Positions 54,657-63,250 of a DNA stretch of 64,000 nucleotides are shown piece after piece. The translations under genes were made by a program, and so were the position numbers. This stretch comes from an uncultured Vibrio sp. (GTDB lineage Bacteria; Pseudomonadota; Gammaproteobacteria; Enterobacterales; Vibrionaceae). The stretch spans positions 744,001-808,000 of the forward strand of contig NZ_OY776222.1 of assembly GCF_963675395.1 (NCBI RefSeq). Reading direction: 5' to 3'. Numbering within the stretch: position 1 is the stretch's first letter; every line of letters begins with the position of its first letter. Under the pieces are notes generated by a model. That model was not told where the DNA came from. It saw only the letters and a list, made by a program, of their open reading frames with translations, and made no database searches.

Positions 54657-55724
54657 ATGGCTCAACTTAGCATGCGCCCATGTGGGGATTTTCGAACCAC
54701 ATACAAAAGTGATACGCCGATTTTTGAAACCAAAACCATCAGAAGCCTTGCCATTGCGGGTGTTATCGCCATGCTGGCGGCCCCGTTGGTGCTGGATATT
54801 TACTTCTTAAACCTATTTATTCAGATTGCCTACCTTGGTATCGCTGCGCTTGGTTTGAATATTCTGGTTGGTTTCACCGGGCAGATCTCATTAGGTCACG
54901 GTGCGTTCTTTGGCTTTGGCGCCTTTGCATCGGCTTGGCTGAATAACCAGTACAACATTCCAGTGGTGTTTGCCATTCCGTTGGCGGGTTACCTGACCAT
55001 GATTGTTGGGATGATCTTTGGTCTTCCGGCCGCACGAATCAAAGGGTTATACCTTGCGATCGCGACGTTAGCAGCGCAGTTCATTCTAGAAGATTTCTTT
55101 GCTCGCGCTGAATGGTTTAGTGGTGGTTCATACGGTGCAAGCGCAAACCCTATCAATCTGTTTGGGTTCGAGTTTTCAACCGATGAAAGCTTCTTCTATG
55201 TTGCACTGTTTGCGCTGATCTTTATGTATATGTGGGCATCGAACCTCATCCGTTCGCGTGATGGACGTGCGTTTGTCTCAGTACGAGACCATTACTTGTC
55301 AGCAGAAATCATGGGTATCAACCTGACCAAGTATCGCCTGCTCTCCTTCGGTGTGTGTGCTTTCTATGCCGGCATCGGTGGAGCACTCTACGGGCACTAT
55401 TTAGGGTTTGTTTCTGCCGAAGGCTTCACCATCATGATGTCTATTCAGTTTCTGGCGATGATTATCATCGGTGGTCTGGGGTCAGTGAAAGGCACATTAA
55501 TGGGCACGATCTTTATCGTATTGCTGCCAGAAGTTTTAGAGTTTGGTGTAACAGGCCTGGCAGCGTTTAGCGATAACACTTCGTTTATTGATGGGCTGGC
55601 TTACTTCAAAGAAATGGCCATCGGTCTGGTCATCATGCTGTTCCTAATTTTCGAACCGCAAGGATTGTCACATCGCTGGCAGCAGATTCGAGCATATTGG
55701 AAACATTATCCGTTCTCATATTAA
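54657..55724 (+). CDS. ABC transporter permease, LivM-type
   Basis: 355-residue permease with about ten hydrophobic segments. Motifs are YLGIAALGLNILVGFTGQISLGHGAFFGFGA and ALYGHYLGFVSAEGF, typical of LivM. AAGGAG precedes the ATG. Forms the membrane channel with the LivH-type protein. The polar N-terminus (about 35 residues) is a little longer than usual. Confidence 0.93.
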   Translation: MAQLSMRPCGDFRTTYKSDTPIFETKTIRSLAIAGVIAMLAAPLVLDIYFLNLFIQIAYLGIAALGLNILVGFTGQISLGHGAFFGFGAFASAWLNNQYNIPVVFAIPLAGYLTMIVGMIFGLPAARIKGLYLAIATLAAQFILEDFFARAEWFSGGSYGASANPINLFGFEFSTDESFFYVALFALIFMYMWASNLIRSRDGRAFVSVRDHYLSAEIMGINLTKYRLLSFGVCAFYAGIGGALYGHYLGFVSAEGFTIMMSIQFLAMIIIGGLGSVKGTLMGTIFIVLLPEVLEFGVTGLAAFSDNTSFIDGLAYFKEMAIGLVIMLFLIFEPQGLSHRWQQIRAYWKHYPFSY

Positions 55725-55785
55725 TTATTAATCGATACGTCGTGTACTTAAGTGGAATACACATCAATAACAAGGACAACGAGTT

Positions 55786-57030
55786 ATGAACAAAGGACAT
55801 TTAGTGACAACGTTAGTGCTATCTTCGGCACTGTTTACTACCGCATCTTGGGCAGAAGATTCCGTGTTTGTCGGTCATCTTGTGGACTTCTCTGGTCCCA
55901 CTGCTTATGTGAGCAAGCCTTATGGTTCAGGTGTGCGAGACGCACTGCAATGGATTAACCAGAATGGCGGCATTAATGGGACCGAATTAGAATTTGAAAC
56001 GGTTGATATGGCATACAAAGTGCCAGTTGCGATTTCTAACTACAAACGTTGGGTTGCTCGTAAGAACATGGTGGCGTTACAAGGCTGGGGTACGGCGGAT
56101 ACCGAAGCGTTGATCTCTTTTGTCACCAAAGACAAAGTGCCAGTATTTTCGGCGTCTTATTCTGGCCACTTAACAGACCCAACAGGTAAAAACCCGAAAA
56201 CAGCCAAGCCGGCTCCGTACAACTTCTTCTACGGTGCCTCTTACTCGGATGCTTGCCGTGCGTTGGTGAAATGGGCGAAAGAAGACTGGGAATCGAAGGG
56301 CAATACCACTGCGCCTAAATTTACACACATCGGTGACAACCACCCGTTCCCGAATGCACCCAAAGAAGCGTGTGCAGAGTACGCCAAAGAGCTTGGCTTT
56401 GAAGTGCAAAACCCTGTAGTTGTGTCACTCAAGCCAGGTGATTTCAAAGCACAATGTCTGTCGCTTAAAGAGTCTGGTACCAACTACGGCTACATCGCTA
56501 ACCTAGGCGGATCGGTTATTTCTCTGGTGAAATCGTGTAACACGGTCGGCACTGACTTCCAGTACATGGCTAACATCTGGGGTGGGGACAAGCCTGTCAT
56601 TGAAGCGGCGGGTGACGGTCTGAAAGACTACGTTTTTCCTGGCATGACCGCATTTTGGGGTGACGATACTGAAGGCATGAAATTGGTTGAGGAAATCTCT
56701 AAGGTTTCTGAGTCTGAGCCGGGCGAGTTCCGAACTCACCACTACATCCGCGGTGTCTGTTCTGCGTTCTACATGAAAGAAGCGATGGAATGGGCGAAAG
56801 ACAACGGTGGTATTACTGGTGATAACATCAAGAAAGGCATGTACGTACATAAAAACTGGGTACCGAAAGGGCTAGAAGGTGTTTGTATTCCTGCTAACTG
56901 GCAACCAGAAGACCATCGCGGTACAACAACCGTAAACGTGTTTATGGGTAATAACCAAGGCGGCAAGGTCGATATTAAGAAAGTGTCCCAGGTTACATTG
57001 TCACGTCGTGATGATTGGCTAGGTTACTAA
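55786..57030 (+). CDS. ABC transporter substrate-binding protein, LivK/HAAT type
   Basis: Periplasmic binding protein of 414 residues: signal peptide about 1-24 (cleavage after SWA), then a type I periplasmic fold beginning VFVGHLVDFSGPTAYVSKPYG, with NGGINGTELEFETVDMAYK and the central NLGGSVISLVKSC. Such proteins bind amino acids, aromatic acids or other small acids. The linked CoA ligases point to a carboxylic acid. A strong hairpin follows the gene. Confidence 0.92.
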   Translation: MNKGHLVTTLVLSSALFTTASWAEDSVFVGHLVDFSGPTAYVSKPYGSGVRDALQWINQNGGINGTELEFETVDMAYKVPVAISNYKRWVARKNMVALQGWGTADTEALISFVTKDKVPVFSASYSGHLTDPTGKNPKTAKPAPYNFFYGASYSDACRALVKWAKEDWESKGNTTAPKFTHIGDNHPFPNAPKEACAEYAKELGFEVQNPVVVSLKPGDFKAQCLSLKESGTNYGYIANLGGSVISLVKSCNTVGTDFQYMANIWGGDKPVIEAAGDGLKDYVFPGMTAFWGDDTEGMKLVEEISKVSESEPGEFRTHHYIRGVCSAFYMKEAMEWAKDNGGITGDNIKKGMYVHKNWVPKGLEGVCIPANWQPEDHRGTTTVNVFMGNNQGGKVDIKKVSQVTLSRRDDWLGY

Positions 57031-57044
57031 TAACAAAACAAGGA

Positions 57045-57068
57045 CAGGTGAGAGGTCACTCTCACCTG
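57045..57068 (+). terminator. Intra-operon hairpin after the binding-protein gene
   Basis: CAGGTGAGAG (57045-57054), loop GTCA, CTCTCACCTG (57059-57068): perfect 10-bp stem, no T-run, 16 bases before the next start. Probably stabilises the upstream message or lowers downstream expression. Confidence 0.6.
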
Positions 57069-57084
57069 CACAAGGAGTGGCGTG

Positions 57085-57906
57085 ATGAGTGAATTAGCAA
57101 GGAATATTGAACCAGCAGAAATCCTGCTCTCGGTAAACAACATCGAAGTGGTTTACGACGAAGTTATTCTGGTTCTGCGGGGCGTGAGCCTTGAAGTACC
57201 AAAAGGCCAAATCGTGACGCTCTTAGGTGCCAACGGTGCAGGTAAATCAACCACGCTAAAAGCGATTTCTGGGTTGTTGAAGACCGAGGATGGTGAAGTA
57301 ACCCGTGGTGAAATTAATTTCATGGGCGAGCGTATCGACAACAAGAACCCGGAAGAAATCGTCCGTTCAGGGATATTCCAGGTCATGGAAGGACGCCGAA
57401 TTGTCGAAGACATGACGGTGATTGAAAACCTTCGCCTGGGTGCCTTTACCCGCAACGATAACGAAGTCGAGAAAGACATCGAAATGGTGTTTGACTATTT
57501 CCCTCGACTGAAAGAGCGCACTGGTCTGGCTGGTTATTTATCCGGTGGTGAGCAGCAGATGTTAGCGATTGGCCGTGCACTTATGGCTCGGCCGAAAATG
57601 ATCTTACTGGATGAACCTTCTATGGGGCTGTCTCCACTGTTGGTGAAAGAAGTGTTCAGCATCATCAAGAAGATTAACAAAGATCAGGGCATCACCATGT
57701 TGTTGGTGGAGCAGAACGCGAACTTTGCGCTTCATGCCGCCGATTACGGTTACATCATGGAATCAGGCAAAATTGTGCTCGATGGCAGTCGGCATGAGTT
57801 GCTTAATAACGAAGACGTGAAAGAGTTCTACCTCGGTGGCGGTGATGAAGAGCGCAAGAGCTTTAAGAACTTAAAATCTTACAAACGTCGTAAGCGTTGG
57901 TTATAA
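57085..57906 (+). CDS. ABC transporter ATP-binding protein, LivF-type
   Basis: Second ATPase of the Liv-type importer. Walker A GANGAGKSTTLKAISG, signature LSGGEQQMLAIGRALM, Walker B MILLDEPSMGLSP and switch LLVEQNANFAL are intact. I start at the ATG at 57085 (AAGGAG 7 bases ahead); a GTG one codon earlier is possible. The C-terminal 30 residues are basic (KSFKNLKSYKRRKRW) and longer than in typical LivF. Confidence 0.93.
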   Translation: MSELARNIEPAEILLSVNNIEVVYDEVILVLRGVSLEVPKGQIVTLLGANGAGKSTTLKAISGLLKTEDGEVTRGEINFMGERIDNKNPEEIVRSGIFQVMEGRRIVEDMTVIENLRLGAFTRNDNEVEKDIEMVFDYFPRLKERTGLAGYLSGGEQQMLAIGRALMARPKMILLDEPSMGLSPLLVKEVFSIIKKINKDQGITMLLVEQNANFALHAADYGYIMESGKIVLDGSRHELLNNEDVKEFYLGGGDEERKSFKNLKSYKRRKRWL

Positions 57907-57915
57907 GGAGCAGTG

Positions 57916-59127
57916 ATGAACGAGTTATTCGATGCAAAAGAGTCTTTATCTCCAGTAGAGAGAGAAAAGTCTCTATTTCAGCGTTTGCCACCACTGATTG
58001 AAAACGCGAAGGCACACAGCGAGCACTATGGCAAACTGTTCGCAGATCTCGATTCTTCAGTGGCGAGCAGTCGTGAAGGGCTTTCTCAGCTTCCGATCAC
58101 GCGTAAATTTAATCTCCCAAATCAGCAGCAACTTAAACCGCCATTTGGTGGTTTAAACAGCGTTGTTATCGGTCAAATGGCGCGCGTGTTTCAATCTCCA
58201 GGGCCTCTGTATGAAGCACAAACGGATGAGTCGGACTTCTGGCGTATGGGACGGGCGTTCCATGCCGCAGGTTTTCGTCGCGGTGACCTAGTACACAATA
58301 CGCTATCTTATCACTTCTCTCCAGGTGGCTTTATCATGGATGGCGGTGCAAGAGCCTGTGGTTGTGCGGTTTTTCCTGCTGGGGTAGGTAACACCGAAGC
58401 ACAACTTGAAGCCATCAAACAGCTTCAGCCGATTGGCTACACTGGCACACCATCTTATTTGCTTACTTTGCTACAGAAATACCAAGAGCAATATGGCCAG
58501 TTGTCTAGCATAACTAGAGCGCTGGTTTCTGGTGAAGCAGTAACGGCAGATATGCAAAAAGCGTTTTTAGACAAGGGAATCGCGGTGTCTCAAGCCTATG
58601 CGAGTGCAGAACTTGGTTTAATTGCTTACCAAGTACCTGGTGAACAAGGCTTAGTGATTGCAGAAGATATCCTTGTCGAAATCGTTGATCCGAATGGTAT
58701 TCCTGTCCAACCGGGTGAAGTAGGCGAGGTGGTAGTCACTTCTCTTGATGAAAAATTCCCGCTTATTCGCTACGCGACAGGGGATTTATCCGCTTACATT
58801 GAAAAAGATTCAGGCTCACCACGTACCAACATGCGAATAAAGGGCTGGCTCGGGCGTGCGGATTCGGCAGTCAAAGTCAAAGGCTTATTTGTCTATCCAC
58901 ATCAAATCCAGGAAGTGTGTCGACGCCATGAAATTACGGGGTCGTTAAAAATTGAACGCGACGGTTTCAACGATACCATTACTTTCTGTTGCCAAGAAGC
59001 TCATGTTTCTGCTGACGATATTCAAGCCACGTTGCAATCTGTTACTAAGCTCAAGGGCAAGGTACAGTTTGTTTCAAAAAGTGCAGAACAACCATTGATC
59101 AACGATTTACGAAATGAGCAACGTTAG
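57916..59127 (+). CDS. PaaK-like AMP-binding protein with altered phosphate loop
   Basis: Relative of phenylacetate-CoA ligase, about 403 residues, last gene of the ABC operon. Later ligase motifs are present: QAYASAELGLIAYQ, FPLIRYATGDLSAYI and GRADSAVKVKGLFVYPHQI. But where PaaK has SSGTTGxPTVVGYT, this protein reads VFQSPGPLYEAQTD (near residue 94), without the Thr/Gly-rich loop that holds ATP phosphates. It may be an inactive or specialised ligase, or use another acyl donor. ATG at 57916 behind AAGGAG; a GTG at 57913 is possible. Confidence 0.85.
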   Translation: MNELFDAKESLSPVEREKSLFQRLPPLIENAKAHSEHYGKLFADLDSSVASSREGLSQLPITRKFNLPNQQQLKPPFGGLNSVVIGQMARVFQSPGPLYEAQTDESDFWRMGRAFHAAGFRRGDLVHNTLSYHFSPGGFIMDGGARACGCAVFPAGVGNTEAQLEAIKQLQPIGYTGTPSYLLTLLQKYQEQYGQLSSITRALVSGEAVTADMQKAFLDKGIAVSQAYASAELGLIAYQVPGEQGLVIAEDILVEIVDPNGIPVQPGEVGEVVVTSLDEKFPLIRYATGDLSAYIEKDSGSPRTNMRIKGWLGRADSAVKVKGLFVYPHQIQEVCRRHEITGSLKIERDGFNDTITFCCQEAHVSADDIQATLQSVTKLKGKVQFVSKSAEQPLINDLRNEQR

Positions 59128-59157
59128 GTATTAAATCGAAATATACCGCTAGGAGAT

Positions 59158-59192
59158 AAGGGATGCCGAGTGAAGTCGCGTATCCCTTTTTT
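59158..59192 (+). terminator. Terminator of the ABC/ligase operon
   Basis: AAGGGAT (59158-59164) and ATCCCTT (59182-59188) with a 17-base loop followed by TTTT. Lies 31 bases after the ligase stop. Confidence 0.7.
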
Positions 59193-59224
59193 CGATTAAA
59201 CTGTACAGCTTTAGAGGAGGTGCA

Positions 59225-59827
59225 ATGAAAACGACAAACTTACCAACTATAGATGTTCAATTTTGGGACGATCTGTTTAACAAAGGCACAATGCCTTGGG
59301 ATAGAAATCAAACGCCTAAAGAGCTGAAACATTATCTCAATCGAGTTTCTTCGGACCCAAAAACGGTATTTATTCCTGGCTGTGGTGCAGCCTATGAGGT
59401 CGCGCACTTTATTGAATATGGGCATGATGTCGTCGCGATGGATTACAGTGAAGAAGCCGTGAACCTCGCAAAATCCAAGCTTGGCCAACATAAAGATGCA
59501 GTCAGGCTGGGTGATGTGTTTGGCGCTGAATTCTCCCAGCCGTTTGACGTGATTTATGAACGTGCATTTTTGGCAGCGCTACCAAGAGAGAAATGGGATG
59601 ATTACTTTGCAATGATTCAACGGTTATTGCCAAGCGATGGTCTACTGGTCGGCTACTTTGTCATCGATGATGAGTACCGTTCACGTTTTCCTCCTTTTTG
59701 TTTACGTAGTGGAGAGCTAGAAAGCCAGTTAGAGCCGTCTTTCAATCTAATTGAATCAGCTCCTGTCGCAGATAGCGTTGACGTGTTCCAAGACAAAGAG
59801 CATTGGATGGTATGGCAGAAAAAGTAG
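59225..59827 (+). CDS. TPMT-family SAM-dependent methyltransferase
   Basis: 200-residue class I methyltransferase of the thiopurine/chalcogen methyltransferase family. The SAM-binding motif is FIPGCGAAYEVAHFIEYGHDV with DYSEEAV, then YERAFLAAL. The N-terminal FWDDLFNKGTMPWDRN is typical. In bacteria such enzymes methylate tellurite, selenite or small thiols; the substrate here is unknown. GGAGG precedes the ATG. Confidence 0.9.
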   Translation: MKTTNLPTIDVQFWDDLFNKGTMPWDRNQTPKELKHYLNRVSSDPKTVFIPGCGAAYEVAHFIEYGHDVVAMDYSEEAVNLAKSKLGQHKDAVRLGDVFGAEFSQPFDVIYERAFLAALPREKWDDYFAMIQRLLPSDGLLVGYFVIDDEYRSRFPPFCLRSGELESQLEPSFNLIESAPVADSVDVFQDKEHWMVWQKK

Positions 59828-59859
59828 CGAGTTGTGACTTCTCAGAGTCAGACATATCG

Positions 59860-60519
59860 CTATTGACCATAATACGTTGATAAATAATCAAGCACGGCTT
59901 CTCTGTCATCGCCAGCTAGATCTTCCATACCTTGCTCTTCTATCATCCAGTCGAGCATTTTATCCCATCGCGTTCGGTTTAAGCCTTGCTGGGCGACCAT
60001 ATGTAAAGAGTGACATGCCGAGCATATTGCAGCAACCAGTTCCATGTTCTCACCTGGCGTTAAAATGCCATCGCCCGCTGACTTTACCTCCATGCCGGAC
60101 GAGGCGGTGAGCCAATCAGGAGGTGATGGATTCTTGGTGGCAAGCCATGCGATGATCGCGGCGCGAGCACCTGGATCTTTGACACCCGGAAACAGCATAT
60201 TGGTTCCTGGAGCAAATTCTTCTGGTGAAGCTATGAATGCATCTAGCTTTTCGGCATCCCATTTTCCTTGATGCTGCTTAATTCCTTCGCTGTAATTGAA
60301 GCCCTCAAAACTGGCGATAGTACGCTCTGCTAATCCCCATAGCGGAGGGCCAACAACCGTAACACCGTCGGGCTCGAATTGGTGACAGGCTTTACATACC
60401 ATGGCTTGTTGTTCGCCAGCAGCAATCAACGCTTCGTCAGCAAAAGCAACGCCGCTAGAAAGGGCAATTAGCGCAACAGAGAGCGGGAAGACCCGCTCCT
60501 TGAGTTTGTTGTGTTTCAC
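59860..60519 (-). CDS. Diheme cytochrome c, partner of the sulfite dehydrogenase
   Basis: Periplasmic electron acceptor. 219 residues with a signal peptide (about 1-27, cleavage after VAFA), and two heme sites, CKACH (near residue 42) and CSACH (near residue 167). The first domain is a class I cytochrome with its distal Met in GTNMLFPG. It starts 5 bases after the SoxC-like gene, so they form a two-gene operon, as in SoxCD/SorAB pairs. Confidence 0.92.
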   Translation of the reverse strand: MKHNKLKERVFPLSVALIALSSGVAFADEALIAAGEQQAMVCKACHQFEPDGVTVVGPPLWGLAERTIASFEGFNYSEGIKQHQGKWDAEKLDAFIASPEEFAPGTNMLFPGVKDPGARAAIIAWLATKNPSPPDWLTASSGMEVKSAGDGILTPGENMELVAAICSACHSLHMVAQQGLNRTRWDKMLDWMIEEQGMEDLAGDDREAVLDYLSTYYGQ

Positions 60520-60524
60520 CGTTC

Positions 60525-61838
60525 TTACCCCTTAACCACTAACGCTACACGATGGAAGGTGTTGTTCAGGTATCCTTTTGGATTCCAAGCGATGGCAAAA
60601 GGTTGGCTAACATTTTGATCGTCTGTCGCTTTCGCCCAAACTTCATAATAGCCCGGTTGAGGGAACTTCACCTTGGCATTAAAGGTTTGCCATGCGCCCT
60701 CGTTTGCTGGATCGGCGAGATCGGCATCCATCCAAGTTGCGCCAAAATCGATAGAGATCTGGACTTTGCTCACTTTACGATCTCCCGACCAAGCATGACC
60801 GCGCACTGCTACTTCGTTACCTTCAACTTGGGTGTTGGTTTGCGGAGAAGTGATCAGTGATTTCACTGGCATACGCTCAATGATCTCAAAATCTTCTTTT
60901 GCGACTTCTTCACCAGGTGCAACGGGGCGGTTTGGTACGCGATAGGAGGTGCCAGTCATTTTAGGACCATCATGAACCTGATCGCGGATTTGAATCCTAG
61001 TCAGCCATTTTTGCGAGCAGGAACCCGGCCAGCCCGGCACAACTAATCGCAAAGGAGCGCCATTCATTGGATGAAGCGGTTCACCGTTTTGTTCGAAAGC
61101 AATAAGGTTTTCCGCTCCCATCGCTTTGGCAATGGGTACACCGCGAGAAATTGGCAATTTACCTTCCTGACCCGAAAGGTGTTTATCTGCACCGTAGTGT
61201 GCCGTATAAACCGCACCGTCTTTGACGCCTGCCGCTTTGAGAACATCTGCGAGCCTCACTCCGGTCCAGCTTGAACAGGCGACTGCACCATAAGTCCATT
61301 GATTGCCTGATGCTTTCGGGTCGAAGAATGCACGACCATTACCGCCACACTCCACGACGAGTTGCTGCTCAATAACATCGAAGTCTTTCTTTAAATCGGC
61401 AATCGTCAGTGACATGGGTTTATCCACCAAACCGTCAATAGTTAAACTCCAAGCCTCAGCGTTGACGTCTACTGGGGGAATACCGTTGTTGCGTATAAAG
61501 TGTCTTCGTGTCGGGGTGATGTCGTCATTGAGAAGGTGAGGTGGTGTTTCGGCATTCATGGGCCGGTCGTTGAGCACTGTCAGACCATCTTTACCTTCAA
61601 TCATCACATCATCTAGTCCTTCCGCAAAAGCAGCTGGAATAATGCCTGCGGGCATATTTCGGTGAAAGGGAATGGCTCCGCCAAGCACGGCAGCCATAGT
61701 GGCTAACCCTGCACCTTTTAAGAAGCCCCGCCTGTCTGGATAACTGACTCGGCCAAAGACTTTCTTATCCGCAGACTCAGGATTCTTTTCATAATATTTA
61801 TAGATTCCTTGCGGCTTGTTTTTCTCGTTCTCACTCAT
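60525..61838 (-). CDS. SoxC/SorA-like molybdopterin sulfite dehydrogenase
   Basis: Periplasmic molybdenum enzyme that oxidises sulfite or a related sulfur compound. 437 residues with a Tat signal (RRGFLKGAGLATMAA near residue 36), a Moco domain with the ligand Cys in VVECGGNGRAFF, and a C-terminal dimerisation domain. The SoxC-like ending FHRVALVVKG is visible. No other sox genes lie nearby, so a stand-alone sulfite oxidase is more likely than thiosulfate oxidation. Confidence 0.92.
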   Translation of the reverse strand: MSENEKNKPQGIYKYYEKNPESADKKVFGRVSYPDRRGFLKGAGLATMAAVLGGAIPFHRNMPAGIIPAAFAEGLDDVMIEGKDGLTVLNDRPMNAETPPHLLNDDITPTRRHFIRNNGIPPVDVNAEAWSLTIDGLVDKPMSLTIADLKKDFDVIEQQLVVECGGNGRAFFDPKASGNQWTYGAVACSSWTGVRLADVLKAAGVKDGAVYTAHYGADKHLSGQEGKLPISRGVPIAKAMGAENLIAFEQNGEPLHPMNGAPLRLVVPGWPGSCSQKWLTRIQIRDQVHDGPKMTGTSYRVPNRPVAPGEEVAKEDFEIIERMPVKSLITSPQTNTQVEGNEVAVRGHAWSGDRKVSKVQISIDFGATWMDADLADPANEGAWQTFNAKVKFPQPGYYEVWAKATDDQNVSQPFAIAWNPKGYLNNTFHRVALVVKG

Positions 61839-62164
61839 GATGCGTTCCTTTATCGGTTCACGCCCAAGAACTTTTCTGTCACATTTATAGTTCTGTAGGT
61901 CGCCTCACCGAGCTCTACAAATAACGTCCGAAATAAGTTTTACATCACTAACAGTAGTCGACTATTGATAGCCTTAACAATATTTATGAGAAATAAGTAC
62001 CCTGTAGAAAGCTCAGATACTCGTTAGCAGGGAAAGTAATTCATCTACTGAAACGGATACTGTTTTTCATTGCTGTTGGTATTTATCTATGCAAATAGTT
62101 GTGCACTGATGGTTTGGGCGTTAATTTACAAGGCAGCCGAGCCTTTTTGTAGGATGAACAAGTA
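61839..62164. other. Intergenic region between SoxC-like and nitronate monooxygenase genes
   Basis: 326 bases with no gene. Divergent promoters must be here. A short hairpin AAGGC-AGCCGA-GCCTT followed by TTT (62130-62148) lies in the leader of the rightward gene and may be chance. Confidence 0.4.
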
Positions 62165-63217
62165 ATGAAAACAATGAACAGAAGCTACAAGGAATTATTA
62201 GGTACCGAACTTTGCATTATTCAGTCACCGATGGCTGGTGTGCAAGGAAGTAATCTGGCAATTGCAGTGAGTGAGGCGGGAGGGCTAGGCTCTTTACCTT
62301 GCGGTATGTTAAGCATTGACCAAATCGTTAGTGAAATTAAGTTGATCAAAGCGGCGACCAATAAGCCATTCAATCTTAATTTTTTCTGTCATGAATCTTT
62401 TCCTTTCAATCAACAGCGCCAAGCCATTTGGCGAAATAAGCTGAAGCCGTACTTTGATGAACTCGGTTTAGGTATGGATTTTTCAGCAGGTGGTGCGAAA
62501 AGAGTGTCATTTAGCCATGAAATAGCCGATGCGATTGAATCGTTTTCACCAGAATTTATTAGCTTTCATTTTGGGCTACCCGATAATGACTTACTAGATC
62601 GAGTCAAACGTTGGGGAACAAAGGTAGTTTCGTCTGCGACAACAGTTGAGGAAGCTCTTTGGCTAGAATCACGCGGAGTGGATGGCATTATTGCACAAGG
62701 AATAGAAGCTGGTGGTCACCGAGGAATGTTCTTATCTAAAGATATCTCGACGCAGATGGGTTTGGTGGCGCTTCTTGCTCAAACTGTAAATCGAGTCAAT
62801 GTTCCCGTGATAGCGGCGGGTGGTATTGCTGACAGCCGCTCAGTACAGTCTTGTCTGCAGCTAGGTGCTACAGCAGTACAAGTTGGAACGGCTTACTTAT
62901 TATGTCAGGAAGCTCAAACGTCGGCACTTCATAGGCAAGCTCTGAAACAAGAGCAATCACAACATACCGCATTAACGAATATTTTTTCCGGTAAACCAGC
63001 GCGTGGCATCGTGAATCGCGCGATGAGAGAACTGGGTTATATGAGCTCATCCGTGCCGGAGTTCCCATTTGCTTCAATTGAAATGACAGAACTACGAAAA
63101 AAAGCTGAAAGCCAAGGCATGGATGACTTCACGCCATTATGGTGCGGCCAAAATCCCCAAGGTTGCCAAGAAATATCTGCAAGAGAGATGACACTTGCGT
63201 TAGCAGGGCAGCGTTAA
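62165..63217 (+). CDS. Nitronate monooxygenase family protein
   Basis: FMN-dependent TIM-barrel oxidase of the 2-nitropropane dioxygenase family, 350 residues. Motifs are IQSPMAGVQGSNLAIAVSEAGGLG at the start, the GIEAGGHRGMF active-site region with the catalytic His, and IAAGGIADS and GATAVQVGTAYLL for FMN binding. Detoxifies propionate-3-nitronate and similar compounds in known members. AGGATG precedes. Convergent with the LysR gene. Confidence 0.92.
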   Translation: MKTMNRSYKELLGTELCIIQSPMAGVQGSNLAIAVSEAGGLGSLPCGMLSIDQIVSEIKLIKAATNKPFNLNFFCHESFPFNQQRQAIWRNKLKPYFDELGLGMDFSAGGAKRVSFSHEIADAIESFSPEFISFHFGLPDNDLLDRVKRWGTKVVSSATTVEEALWLESRGVDGIIAQGIEAGGHRGMFLSKDISTQMGLVALLAQTVNRVNVPVIAAGGIADSRSVQSCLQLGATAVQVGTAYLLCQEAQTSALHRQALKQEQSQHTALTNIFSGKPARGIVNRAMRELGYMSSSVPEFPFASIEMTELRKKAESQGMDDFTPLWCGQNPQGCQEISAREMTLALAGQR

Positions 63218-63250
63218 GTAGCCAATGTTCGTCCAGTTAGGGACTGTCGT

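Noticed and set aside
62130-62148. Short hairpin with T-run in the nitronate monooxygenase leader, possible attenuator
   Set aside because: Stem of only 5 bp; too short to support a terminator or riboswitch.
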